DNA of 64,000 bases from Liopterus haemorrhoidalis (Eukaryota; Arthropoda; Insecta; Coleoptera; Dytiscidae), in assembly GCA_963971575.1 (NCBI GenBank), contig OZ020611.1, positions 243,994,654 through 244,058,653 on the forward strand, in the 5' to 3' direction. The translations under genes were made by a program, and so were the position numbers. Shown here one piece after another: positions 13,501 to 22,767 of this stretch (positions are counted from its first letter, which is position 1; each line of letters begins with the position of its first letter). The notes beneath the pieces are model-generated. The model had not been told where the DNA came from. It made no database searches and saw only the letters and a list, made by a program, of their open reading frames with translations.

Positions 13501-16220
13501 GTATCTTGGTCGATAAACAAATATTATATATGATTAATAAAATATGTTCTATTTACATTTTTTACGTTCTTTTTTTTGTAATTTTTATCCACAGGTCGTT
13601 TACGTAGAACGGTTTATTATCATCAGATGCAAACGAAAAGTAATTTTAGCGTACTCATGAAATTTACACTTGCAGCTAGCGGCAATAAACTGTTTGACTG
13701 GAAATAATATTTGAATATTCATTATTTGAAACAAAATTGTATCTAACATCTGAAATTCAAAAATTTCTATTCGAATAATAAAAAATTTGACTCTTTATCA
13801 TTGCTTTCCGATATCATTTAGTGAGTAGGAAGCAAGCTCGGAGCGTTCGAGAAAAGGTCTAAACGCGTTTATTCGAGCGGTCTGGAGTTAAACAGTGTGA
13901 CTCGGAACACTCCGCGTTTGCTTCCCGAACCCACTGTGTCAATGTGACACCAGGCGAAAAATTAAAGTAAATTGTATAAAAAGTATTAAAAGAACACGAC
14001 ACATTTCTAAAAACAAATATTTCTGATGATTCTAATACACTGAAATTTATTTATTTTTTTAAAAATACTACATTACACACTTAATATAATATAAACCATA
14101 AATCAGTTAGAAAGAACTGCTGTTCATCATAATTTATATTAATTCCTTTCCTCCATAGGAAATATAGGTTTTCAATATATTTTTAGAAGTTGTTCGATAT
14201 AACTTAACTTTTTTTGACAGTTTACGAATTGGCAACAAGGTGAGTTTTTCAACTGTGACGTCACTTCAAAGTTAAGGTAAATGGACTTTATATGTATTTC
14301 CTTATATGTGTATGTATATATGTACATATGATTCCCTTTATTTCTTATGGGGAAATTCGACTCGCCACTCGACGTAATCGCAGTTCGACGCTTTTTCAGA
14401 ACGAATTAACGTCGAGTGGCGGAGTATTACTGTATTGTGTTTCTTACAATTTAATCCCCCCCCCCCCCGCCCTAATATATAATTTTCAATACTAAGAAGA
14501 CTAAAACCACATTGAGAGCTCTTTAAAATAACAGGTTGTAGACTGTTCTTTGTTAGCTGTAACTTATGTTTCTATGCATTGTTTTAACGTTGTATAAAGT
14601 TGTTCATAGCAAGTTAGAAATTAATATGTTACGAATAGACCGCCATCTGTGTTTTTTGAAACCAACTATTTGGCTTCGTAAAATGTTTTATATGTATTAT
14701 CGTTCTTATAATTCTGTTGTCTTAGATTTTAACTACCTAATTACCTAAATTGATCATATTTACTATCCGTCTTTGTAATTTTGAGCAAGATTTGTTAATG
14801 ATGACATACAGACCAATTCTGTAACTCAGTTACTATGATCATAGTAACTAAATTTGTCACTATCAGCAAGGTCAGTTACTATCATGAATGAAAGTCATTA
14901 TACTTTTATAATATTTTATCTTGTAGTAACGTTACTACACAGTAACTTTTTACAGAATTGATCTGATTATGATAGGTTAAGTAAAGGCATTCGATTACTA
15001 CGGTGTCACTGATAGAATGAGATAGCCAATGTGTTTATATGTCTGTCTCATTAAAACCTCTCGCTATCTATAAGTTTAGAAAATCATCCACAATGCACAA
15101 CGAACAACGTATTGAATTTAGAGGTCTGAACGGTTTCACGTCGTACCATATGACAAACTTCTAGTGACAGTAAACAGTCTATAAGCTACAGTGTATAAGC
15201 TATTGATTTAAGAGCTCTGAATGCGGCTTAAAAACATATTTAAGTAATACAACTACTAGTTCAACTCGTTTAAATGGCTTAACGTTATTAAATACACATC
15301 GGGAGACAAGGGTATGCCCAGGTGACAAACTAGTATAGGCCCTTGTCTGAAAATCGACGAAGAATAAACCTTAACATAAATTGAATTCTCATTTGTTCTG
15401 TATCTTGTTTAAAATTTGAGAGGTTATTCACATTCAAATTTAAAAAGTTTAAAGATTAAATTTAAAAAGAATTCATATCTTGTAAGTAGTATTTTTTGTT
15501 TTCATGTTTTTGTAAAGCCTATTTATTGAACTTCAACTTTGAATTTATTATTTAGTATAAAACATAATTTCAATAAAATCTCTTATATTTTATCTGCACT
15601 TTTATTTTGTAATAAAGAAAATTACAAAAAAAAAATCGCTATCTGGCAGATTCCTTATACGCTTAATAATCGGCGGACAATAAATCGCTATCGGCTAATA
15701 AGGCAAGGCCGTTTAATCAGGCCAATTTACTTATCGGTGAAACTCTAATGATAATAATACATCAATTTTTCGAAATTTTGTTAGTGATATGTTTTACTTA
15801 CCAGAATTTTGGAACATCATCTCCATAAGTATCTGAAGGATATTAGATGATTCATCGACTTCCTCAGCAGTAACAGTTTGTTCTAAAATAAAATAGAGCA
15901 GGTTTTCACCATTACTTCAAACTTGCACTTCTCAATATTTGAAAAGAAGACATATTGCGCAGCAAACACTATGCGATGCAAGAGGTCTCTCTTCTGATCC
16001 TGGGTAGTTAATATTCGCACTTACCTCCTTGTTGCGGGGAAGCCAGCAGGGGAACTCCGTTGTCCGGCTCAGCGGCCCGTGAAGTGGAGGCGACAGGCCC
16101 TGGAACACAACACACTCAGTATCAGGCCCATTCATTGCGGGACATAAGCCCAAGTTATCGGCCCCATGTACGACACTCACCCATCTCAATCTGCTCTCCT
16201 CTGTTCTGTTGAGACTCCAT
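1352..16220 (-). CDS. Gene A: XK-related (XKR/CED-8-like) membrane protein, 5' part
   Basis: Minus-strand paralogue of gene B, cut by the window's left edge. Visible exons: 16220-16181, 16099-16025, 15882-15802, 12241-12167, 10939-10865, 7530-7453, 1589-1352. If all are used they encode 220 residues plus two bases, with no stop at any join. All five small internal exons are phase 1-1 and can be skipped or combined without changing frame. The last visible exon carries the first XK membrane segments with DIGSDL. Compared with gene B there is an extra exon 3-like exon and two exon 4-type exons. Later XK exons should lie left of position 1. Which small exons are used in mRNA is unknown. Confidence 0.78.
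1682..3092. mobile_element. Candidate element with TAGAGATGAG / CTCATCTCTG ends
   Basis: TAGAGATGAG at 1682 and CTCATCTCTG ending at 3092 form short inverted ends, with multiple CACTGA/TCACCG subterminal motifs at both sides. Equivalent at 55050-55892; the right part alone recurs near 7,780-7,870 through the internal duplication. No clear target duplication, so this is tentative. It is interrupted by the 1814-2369 insertion. Confidence 0.45.
1814..2369. mobile_element. hAT-like element built of GGAACCGGGTA repeats, TSD ATATTTTA
   Basis: Ends TAGTGCTG / CAGCACTA, flanked by ATATTTTA at 1806-1813 and 2370-2377. Copy 2 has the empty site near 55,180. The interior is tandem GGAACCGGGTATCC-type repeats and contains two further internal CAGCACTA ends (near 2018 and 2112), so it is composite. 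No transposase. Confidence 0.85.
3650..3774. mobile_element. Left fragment of a hAT MITE (full form at 8802-9120)
   Basis: Begins CAGGGCCGTCTTAAGATATT after CTAATAGG. It stops at TA where a pogo-like element begins and never resumes. The same truncated form is at 56453-56577. Confidence 0.75.
3775..4563. mobile_element. Pogo/Tc1-like non-autonomous element, TSD TA
   Basis: Ends CAGTAATACCTCGCCACTCG / CGAGTGGCGGAGTATTACTG, flanked by TA. 789 bp, no intact transposase; open frames inside are low-complexity shadows. The flanks of its two ends come from different places in unit 2 (about 8,920 and 14,433), indicating a recombinant element. Confidence 0.8.
4742..5071. mobile_element. MITE with TAGTGCGTTCGAAGGTGAG ends, TSD TA
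   Basis: 330 bp, long inverted ends TAGTGCGTTCGAAGGTGAGT, flanked by TA. The empty site is preserved at 14,617 and 57,698. A 98-codon minus-strand frame (4739-5035) spans nearly the whole element and is shared with 9803-10123. Confidence 0.88.
5783..6982. mobile_element. hAT-like element rich in CATCGATG, TSD AGTATAGG
   Basis: 1,200 bp flanked by AGTATAGG (5775-5782, 6983-6990); empty site at 15,337 and 58,470. Both ends carry clusters of ACATCGATGT palindromes. The middle holds a long inverted repeat (about 6200-6315 with 6463-6580) from a second family with GTCTGTTCCTTTGGTTTAG ends. No transposase. Confidence 0.85.
7453..7530 (-). CDS. Gene A second exon 3-like exon (EEVD module)
   Basis: 78 nt, phase 1-1, acceptor TTTATTCTAG, donor GTAAGT. 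Encodes EQTVTAEEVDESSIIHQIFM and a short tail. One codon shorter than the other exon 3 copies, frame kept. It sits just left of the intragenic duplication junction near 7,588. Confidence 0.65.
7951..8386. mobile_element. PIF/Harbinger-type MITE, TSD TTA
   Basis: 436 bp with inverted ends TTGGTTTATATACGGAACAA and a 3-bp TTA target duplication (7948-7950, 8387-8389). The empty site is seen at 3,170 and 55,970. The TWA duplication is the PIF/Harbinger hallmark. Confidence 0.88.
8802..9120. mobile_element. hAT-type MITE, complete, TSD CTAATAGG
   Basis: CAGGGCCGTCTTAAAATAGT at the left, GGTTGCTCTG at the right, with CTAATAGG at 8794-8801 and 9121-9128. 319 bp. It shows what the truncated copies at 3650 and 56453 have lost, and retains an empty TA site where the pogo-like element sits in them. 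Confidence 0.85.
9803..10123. mobile_element. MITE with TAGTGCGTTCGAAGGTGAG ends, TSD TA
   Basis: 321 bp, same ends and TA flanks as 4742-5071. Carries an open 95-codon frame (minus, 9800-10087) aligned with the other copy; a 6-bp in-frame deletion separates them. Confidence 0.88.
10600..11015. repeat. Local tandem duplication around exon 4, left unit
   Basis: Matches 11941-12297 collinearly: TTCACGTCATAAAACAA, exon and flanking intron. Before the hAT insertion at 11016 the two units were adjacent. Confidence 0.8.
10865..10939 (-). CDS. Gene A exon 4, downstream copy
   Basis: 75 nt, phase 1-1, acceptor TTGTTTTATAG, donor GTAAGT. Encodes DRGSSSSRIAASEDANSSQG and DQEDI. Same length, splice sites and frame as the copy at 12167-12241 but with changed residues in the middle. 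The intact sites in both copies argue that both can be used. Confidence 0.62.
11016..11932. mobile_element. hAT-type element, TSD GTCACTGT
   Basis: 917 bp; ends CAGTGGCGCAGCCAGG / TTGGCTGCGCTACTG; perfect 8-bp duplication GTCACTGT at 11008-11015 and 11933-11940. No transposase recognised. It separates the two exon 4 units. Confidence 0.9.
11941..12297. repeat. Local tandem duplication around exon 4, right unit
   Basis: Starts TTCACGTCATAAAACAAG just after the hAT target duplication and ends in TTGTGGGTATATATTTT past the exon acceptor. Confidence 0.8.
12167..12241 (-). CDS. Gene A exon 4, upstream copy
   Basis: 75 nt, phase 1-1, acceptor TTGTTTTATAG, donor GTAAGT. Encodes DRGSSSSWFTALEDANSSQG and DQEDF. 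Part of a local tandem duplication with the exon at 10865-10939. No counterpart in gene B. Confidence 0.62.
12780..12865. repeat. (TTTA)n / (AAAT)n low-complexity inverted run
   Basis: A pure T/A run of TTTATTTA motifs turns into its complement, able to fold into one hairpin. Confidence 0.8.
12993..13395. repeat. 155-bp tandem repeat, about 2.6 copies
   Basis: GGTACCTTAGTAAACTACC recurs at 12993, 13148 and 13303 (period 155), followed each time by AACAGAGCG-type and ATAAAAGAGTA motifs. Lies in a gene A intron. Confidence 0.9.
14289..14432. mobile_element. Pogo/Tc1-like element, right-end fragment
   Basis: Contains only the right part, ending GGCGGAGTATTACTG followed by TA. The left end is missing; the sequence to its left is the exon 4 region. 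Confidence 0.75.
15802..15882 (-). CDS. Gene A exon 3 (EEVD module)
   Basis: 81 nt, phase 1-1, acceptor TTTTATTTTAG, donor GTAAGT. Encodes EQTVTAEEVDESSNILQILM and a short tail. Orthologous in position to gene B exon 3. Confidence 0.72.
16025..16099 (-). CDS. Gene A exon 2
   Basis: 75 nt, phase 1-1, acceptor TGTTGTGTTCCAG, donor GTAAGT. Encodes the Pro/Ser-rich linker GPVASTSRAAEPDNGVPL and following residues. Differs from gene B exon 2 at few positions. Confidence 0.72.
16181..16220 (-). CDS. Gene A exon 1 (start codon)
   Basis: 40 nt, encodes MESQQNRGEQIEM plus one base; donor GTGAGT. Nearly identical to gene B exon 1 and placed the same distance below the TATA/TCAG promoter. Confidence 0.75.
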
Positions 16221-16281
16221 TACAATTCTGATAACACTACGTTGATAACAAACTAAGTAGTCGCACAAAGTAGACTGTAGC

Positions 16282-16338
16282 TGATGGTAACCGCCGACAA
16301 ACACTTTATACCCAGCCATATCTTATCATCTCTTATCA
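16282..16338 (-). promoter_or_regulatory. Gene A core promoter: GATA sites, TATA box, TCAG initiator
   Basis: On the minus strand two TGATAAG motifs (16332-16338 and 16322-16328) precede TATAAA (16305-16310); TCAG, a typical arthropod initiator, lies at 16281-16284, putting the start near 16282, 28 bp below the TATA box. The predicted 5' UTR to the ATG is about 62 nt. The same order is conserved in gene B. WGATAR sites are bound by GATA factors; a tissue (for example blood cells or gut) is only a guess. Confidence 0.6.
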
Positions 16339-16429
16339 GTGCTGATCAGGTGACGGTCAAGGTATGAAATGTGCCACCTCTACTTCCAGCCACCAGCCAA
16401 ATATCCCACTAAACCTATCAAGTCAATGT

Positions 16430-17335
16430 TTAAACTAAGAATGTCAAGCTAAAGGCTTCATCCACTGATTGCTTCAACAGTTTTACGAATCATAGAAAAT
16501 ATGAATTCATTCTGTCATCGACGCACTCGTTTCTGTTTCTGATATTCGGTTTTCAATAACTAATAATAAAAGATGTCACATGTCTTCCAGCAGGGTCTCC
16601 ACTGGCTGGGTTACCGGCTGCTCGTTGTCGAACATCCTGGTTAATTTATTTCGCATTTTCTCATCACGGATTCTGCTTTGTTGATTTAACGTTTGATGAG
16701 GTTCTTATTGAGCCTTGTTCATAACGCGCATATTGGTGGGTTGCGTTCAGATGGTCTACTAGAAGCTGGATAGATATTTGCTGGGCACACGCTGTTCCTG
16801 AATCGCTAGTTATCAAGATTAAATCCACCTGGAGAGTGTGAATGTTGTCCGCTTTATCTGCTGTTGATTTCCCGGGGACAGAGGCGTCTGTTGAACAGTA
16901 CCTTCAGAGACATGCCACTGCTTCCTGGCCTTGTGATGGGGTCCTTCACTTCTCCACTGAGGGAAAGCGGAACATGTGTTCCTGACTGGAGAGCATTCTG
17001 CAGTTCACTGATCGAGAAAGGACTATCTCTGTATGAGGGCAACTGGAAGATGTGGAATGCTACTGATATTTAGGAAGCTCTTTCTCCCTACTCCCCGCTG
17101 GACAACAGGGTCTGAGCAGCCAGTGTCTGTTGATACTGTAATCTTCTTCTTCTTCTTCTTCCCTAGCTTATCCCATGTCATATGGGGACGCTGTTCCTTA
17201 TCATTCTTCTCCATTCATTTCTGTCTTTCCATTCGTCTCTCTGTAAATCTTTGGTGGAGAAGTCAGCCATGAGGCATTCGTTCCATTCTGTTGATACTAT
17301 AATATAAAAAGAAATTAAATTAATTTTCTTTGCCG
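16430..17335. other. Conserved upstream block, possible decayed LINE
   Basis: Closely similar to 59460-60370 and less AT-rich than its surroundings. A minus-strand frame at 16854-17042 (SISELQNALQSG, then TRPGSSGMSLKVL) faintly recalls a reverse transcriptase finger region, and a TTC microsatellite lies near 17,142-17,160. Too weak to name. Confidence 0.25.
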
Positions 17336-17371
17336 ATATTAAAAAATAAAATCAGATGTGGCTACCACATG

Positions 17372-17958
17372 ACCGACCTCCATCATAAAGTACATTGTAT
17401 AAAATACATTCTAGCAGCAGAGTAGAAATAACTTGGCCTAATATTTTCTAACAAAAAAGTTGAAAAGTTTAAAAGTTAAAGTATAAAAAAATTGAGACTT
17501 GGAAAAATATTCGAAAATATTTTCAAATATTCTTCGTTTTATCAAAAAATGTTGCAAATAAAAGTTGTTAATTATTGCTTTTATAGCAACTTTTGTTGAA
17601 TAAATTTTTTCGAAATATTTTTCTGTTGTGAAATATTCGCAAAAATCTTAAAATCGACACAACTAAACTCTCATTTTTAGTCAACTGATTTTTACCAAAA
17701 GTTGATCAACTCGTGCCATTAATGGCAGAAGCTTAAATAAAGTTGCATAAAAATCCTTTCAGCCGAATTTGTTCTACACGTGTACACAGATACACAGACA
17801 GACAGACAGACGGACGGACGGACGGACGGACAGACATACCGACAGACATCATGCTAAAAATAGTCAAAACGTTATGTAGGGACCTCAATTCGTGGAGATC
17901 CATCGAAGCCTCGAAATGTATGATCATAATACCTCCCTTATATATGTTGGCGGTCGGT
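17372..17958. mobile_element. Dispersed repeat with ACCGACCGCCA ends and GACG/GACA microsatellite
   Basis: Ends ACCGACCTCCA / TGGCGGTCGGT, with a (GACA)n(GACG)n tract near 17,785-17,835. Related copies: 60435-60993, 43290-44612 (reversed) and part at 32950-33452. GTCY microsatellites are a known feature of Helentron-derived elements such as DINE-1; assignment is only suggestive. Confidence 0.6.
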
Positions 17959-19574
17959 AAAAAAAATAATAATATTAACAAATAATTATTTTAACAAACA
18001 AATTATCTTAACAAATAATTTATATTACATAACAAATTAATCAATTAAACTTATTTTTTTTATTTATTATTTGTTTAATTTTAATTTAATTTGCCGCACA
18101 TCGGCCACTATTTTAGTACTTTTTAGGAAATTATGTTGGATTTATGTAATGTAAACATTGCATATATTTTAATGTAACCAGGTGTAATATTTTAATGTAA
18201 CCAGGTTATTCCATAAGAAGTGATGGAATGAAATACACGCCAAATGCATAAGAAGATAAGTGCTTTAGAATAACATCCCAACTCTTGTGTTAAATTATTA
18301 ACTTTCTGTCAAAATTGGTTTTAGAATTGGTAAATTCTAGTATAGTGATCGTGGAGAAAATCAGTTGATTGGTTTCTCGAGAAACCTGAGGAAATAATAT
18401 CAGATCCGAAGACAGTGAAGGCTGAGTTTTCAATAATTGGGGCAACCAATGAGAGAATTAAAAATAAAATACATTTATTATGTTGAAGCCCTGAAAGCGA
18501 TAAAGATTAAATAATCGTTCAGTGGTTATTTTATTTATTTAAAATCATATTCCTTGAACAAGAATACTAAATTATGACAAATTGTAACAAATGTAACACT
18601 GTATTATAAACAAAACAAGTAATAAGAAACACTTTTATAAGCAATACAAATAATGGGAAGACTTGTAGATCTCAATTCCGTTGTTTTCTATCTGTCAAAA
18701 CTGTTCCCACTGTCCTTTGTCTCGGCCCCGGACGACCCCCCTGGGTTTAGGTTCATTCAGTCTTGTATGAGGTTTAGTTTATTAGTTTATTTTGTTATAT
18801 TTTTATAGTTACATATATATTAAATAAAGTGAAAAACTTAAAATATGCCTAAACATTTTTTTACAGATTTAATTATATTTGCATTCATTTTTCTTTTTTT
18901 TTTGTAATAATTAGCAAACCGGTATTTTATAAACAGGTACTAGAATTTGAGAAGTGTTTTCCAAAATCGAATTTTGTCTAAATTCTAGTTACCATGGCAA
19001 CAGTTAACGCACTAGTGTTTAGAAGTGTCATTTTGGACACTGTAATGAGGGCGTAAAGTGCCCCCTTTACGCTCGGCTGTAGAAATAAACTGTGTCTTTT
19101 TGTAACTGTTTTCTGTAAACTTTAAATACGTCTGCCTGTGGTTTTATTTTGTAAGAGGGTTTTTCTTTTAATTCGTTTGCTATATTTATCCCAATGTTAT
19201 TGAATGCTAATGCCGGGTTTACATTGGTAGAGTAAAAGAGCTAGTAACTAGCGCAAGTAACTAGCGACTAGTTACTATCCCTATGTAAACAGTTGACATT
19301 GTGACTAGTAGAGTACTAGCTGCCAGTAGTTGGGCTAGGATAGCAGCTAGTTCGTCGACGTATTTACTAGCTACTGTCTTTTCCTCCACTACGCAAAATT
19401 GATTCATTTCAAATTGGCGGCATGCGGTAACCTGTCATAACAAATAGAAAAAACCCCATATCAGGTAAGTTACAATTTATTTACATAAATTGCGTAACAT
19501 TGTTTTATTAATTGATGATTTTTGAAATCATCTGTGAAATAACTGCCTTTGATACACGAAAGAGATGTTGTAGA

Positions 19575-19857
19575 CAAGTGTTTCTCGACCAAAAACGCAC
19601 CGTGGACCAGAATAATATATAATTTTCTAACGCGGACTACTAATAATAATTGTTGGTTTATTTTTTGCATGAAAACAAATATATTTAATGTGCTACTAAA
19701 CACATTTATTTTATTTGTAGAAAATCACAGAAGTTTACAGAAAATAAACAAAATATAAACTTTTTACATAAAAAATGTGCAAAATAAATTAAAAATAAAA
19801 CTGCAAAAAACACATAAAAACTTTCGCGGACTACTAAAATTTTTCTGGGAACCACTG
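19575..19857 (-). mobile_element. hAT MITE nested in the PIF element
   Basis: Reverse orientation relative of 328-643 (CAGTGGTTCCCAG ... GAGAAACACTTG on the minus strand). It ends the transposase reading frame. Duplicate at 63655-63939. Confidence 0.7.
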
Positions 19858-20150
19858 GTGGTTAGGAAATAAAGCGTTAATTCCAATTTTATTTTTGCTG
19901 GAATCGCATCCCTTATTAGTGTATCAGTTCGTTGTATTAATGGACTAACTAAATTTAATAGCCTATTAAAATCATCTGGTGTCATTCTTAAACACAGTCT
20001 GTACTCTTTTTGATCTTCCACGGCTAATTCACGAAATAGGACTGATGCGCCATGGGTAGTTCTTCTATCAATCCATTTTTTAACCCATTTTTGTTTAGGC
20101 TTATATTCTGTACCGAATACTTCAATAAGACAATCAATTATTTCCTCCAC
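19858..20150 (-). pseudogene. PIF/Harbinger transposase, N-terminal fragment
   Basis: About 97 codons from MEEIIDCLIEVFGTEYKPKQ to KLELTLYFLTT, including WVKKWIDRR and FNRLLNLVSPLI, typical of the region before the DDE catalytic domain of HARBI1-like transposases. The reading then runs into a nested MITE, so the catalytic domain is absent. Non-functional remnant inside a deletion derivative. Confidence 0.8.
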
Positions 20151-20429
20151 AAGAAATGATGTAATTCAAAATACCATTTTTTTAATGGCATCACGCCGGC
20201 GATGATGTATATCCACATTCATAAACTATTTTTTGCAAAAAGATAATTTCACTACAAAATCACAGTGATGATGTCAAATGTATTTTGACACTTACTATCC
20301 AGAATATAAGATATGTATGTCAATTGCGTATGAACACCTACTATCCTGAAAATAAGATAGTAGAGTAAAGCGCGTAGTACTTGCGCTAGTTACTAGCTCT
20401 TTTACTCTACCAATGTAAACCCGGCATAA

Positions 20430-22540
20430 GTGCAACTCCTCTGTACGTACGCACTTACGAGTACAATATCTGTAGTTCAAATGTCATCTTCTGTCGCGCA
20501 AAGGACCTAGTTTGTCTTGAAATCATTTCTCCCAACAAATTTACATCGTTAGCGAGTATAATATTATTAATCCCATTCACTTGGATTATTTATAAAATTG
20601 AAGAACAGAATTGATATGGTCTGATATTTTGGATTTAAAAAACTGAATGGAGATAAAAATAACTAAATAAATCAAAATTAAAATAATTACGTCTCCTTAA
20701 TTATTGGTAAAATTTAGAAAATGTCTCGAGTCTCGAGCTGCTAATCCCGGGGATCAAGACTAACTTTCATATCAAAGTGGCCGGGAAATGAATCCTGAGA
20801 ATTCCCGGGACAGTGAACCAGGCTGCCACGTGTGTGTCTTTAAATGATTGTTAGAGAAATAGGCACGAGCCTGTTCAGTGTACAGCTGTAGGCGTTGTTC
20901 CATCCCAGGCCCTAGGTGCCGCTGGAGAGCTCCAATGGACGACACACTCATTACGCAACTTGTTCATAATTCACGACATTATAAACTTCATGAAATAATT
21001 TAATACTCTTCAAAGAGGAGGATAAATATTATGTCGAATATAAAAAACAGTTACCCAACAACTGATAATATCTATTTGTTTTATTGATTCTAAGAAATAC
21101 TGATAAGAATTCAAGTGTTTCGCAAATATTCGATTTGGATCAATAAATGTTATCAAATGTTAAGTCTGTTTGTCGATATATCTGAATTTATCTAAAGAGT
21201 TGGACACTCGACTTTCGGCTTGTGGCCTGTTCCAAGTCAGCTACGCAATAAGATTATCTTATCACACATTGCTGGATCATGGGGGGGGGGTAATTTCTAT
21301 GTTTTAGCACATTGTTAAATCATAAATATTTGCAAAAAAAAATACTTATTTTTTTTTTTCAATAATGCCTCGTCTGTGTTACCATTGAGCCACCTACACT
21401 CTATTTCAAACAAGAATTCAGTGTGTAAGAAGATCAGAGCTGTGTGACTTTAGTTCTCATTGAGGTCACCACATTTACAATGTAAAACATTTGTTTCTAG
21501 TCCACGTTGATAGTTATTCAGCGTCATACATTTGAATTAATTAATATTGTACATCAATATATATTATAAGGAACTGTTAGATATTGTTATAAAAAAATAA
21601 CACACTAATAACTCGTCCGTTTCGGGTCTAAATGTAGGCAAATCTATTTGTTCAATGGACGTCCTATTATTTTTTAAACATTTAACTAATTTGGTTAAAA
21701 TCGTCTGTGAACTGGGTTCACCGTCTTCAGCCATGTTTAACTATTTTAAATTATATTAAAACATAATAAAAAATCAAAATTCCAAAAATTAATGCTTAAA
21801 ATTTGATAATTTCAAAACTATACCAAAAATAATAATTATTATTCAGTATTCAAAATTATTTAATAACTGTTGTTACGCTAATAACGTGATACGATCATTA
21901 AAACAGCTTACATAACATCACAATCAAATGTTATTTAATTTAGCATCTGACTTATTTGTATAACCCAAAATAATTCTAAATTTTACCCTATGTTCCTAAC
22001 TTAAAGATAATTTGCCCTAGTACGGATCGCTTGTGGACAATGATAATGATCACCGTCTCTTATTAACAAAAATATAAATGTTTATTGTTCAGTGTTTTGG
22101 CACCAAAGATTACCACATACCTGATAAACAATACGAATGTACAAACATGGATTTCATCCCACTTCTGATATAAGGAACTGTTAGGTATTGTTGTAAAAAA
22201 ATAACACACTAATAACTTTTAACACTATTTATTAAAAATATCGTAATTTAGAAGAAGCAGCCTTGTAACCTGAGCAGTCGGTATCTGAGCACAGAATGCC
22301 CCAACCAGCTGACCAGCAGCGGCCCGTTCATTAATTAGCATCACATAACATATAAGCGGATTACAATTCTCACAATTAATACATGACTAGGTTATTACCC
22401 GTCAACAATGACGGATTTATAATATAAAAATTTCAATTGTTTGTATGTGTATTTGGTTTTACTTTTTAACTTATCCTAATTTCGTCGCCAGTCTGCGAAT
22501 CATGGGACAGGATATCACCAATTAGCTCATCACGGGAGAG
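20430..22540. other. Intergenic, no gene recognised
   Basis: AT-rich. TAAGGAACTGTTAGATATTG and about 40 bp more occur twice in direct orientation (21,567 and 22,171), which may be old LTR or repeat ends; no coding similarity between them. Confidence 0.4.
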
Positions 22541-22544
22541 GGCG

Positions 22545-22665
22545 CCACCTGTCAGTCAATCAAGAAACAGGGTGTCCCCAGTTAGCCAATCACGAGAACT
22601 TTAGAAAAATTGACGTCATAATGTTACCGAAACTACATACAGACACTTGCTAATTATATAGTTAG
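22545..22665. repeat. Direct repeat flanking the satellite, left
   Basis: CACCTGTCAGTCAATCAAG through GACGTCATAATGTTAC to CTAATTATATA; matches 23925-24045 in the same orientation. Confidence 0.8.
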
Positions 22666-22767
22666 ATTATTTATTCATTAACTTTTTAAGATGAGAAATC
22701 GATTCATTTTTACTTAGTACATTACATTTATATTGTTAAAACTAAAAATAATTTGAGATGTTAATTT

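Larger units (their letters stand above)
7589..15950. repeat. Intragenic tandem duplication in gene A, unit 2
   Basis: Begins at the same intron point as unit 1, immediately after intron 2 sequence at about 7,588. It also holds a 5.2-kb stretch (about 9,121-14,288, with both exon 4 copies) that unit 1 and gene B lack. Confidence 0.8.
1..19920. repeat. Large tandem duplication, copy 1
   Basis: Collinear, same orientation, with 53641-64000. Matches run from base 1 (equivalent to 53641) through gene A 5' exons and promoter to the PIF element near 19,920, where copy 2 meets the window edge. Copy 1 is longer because of an internal duplication, the exon 4 region and private insertions (1082-1336, 1814-2369, 4742-5071, 5783-6982, 7951-8386). 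Confidence 0.9.
19211..20426. mobile_element. PIF/Harbinger element, TSD TAA
   Basis: 1,216 bp; long inverted ends TGCCGGGTTTACATTGGTAG continuing through GAGCTAGTAACTAGCGCAAG, flanked by TAA (19208-19210, 20427-20429). It carries the N-terminal part of a PIF-type transposase and a nested hAT MITE. Confidence 0.92.

Noticed and set aside
15932..16189. 85-codon minus-strand open frame across gene A exons 1-2 (and its copy at 58994-59197)
   Set aside because: It reads through clear GT and AG splice sites in the wrong frame. The spliced frame starting at 16220 is better supported because phases match across all later exons.
17743..17985. Open frames containing TDRQTDGRTDGRTD-type repeats (also 44031-44225, 60838-61020)
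   Set aside because: They are translations of the GTCY microsatellite, not proteins.
21567..22215. Direct repeats as LTRs of a retrotransposon
   Set aside because: Only about 45 bp are shared, with no coding remnants or TG...CA boundaries between them.
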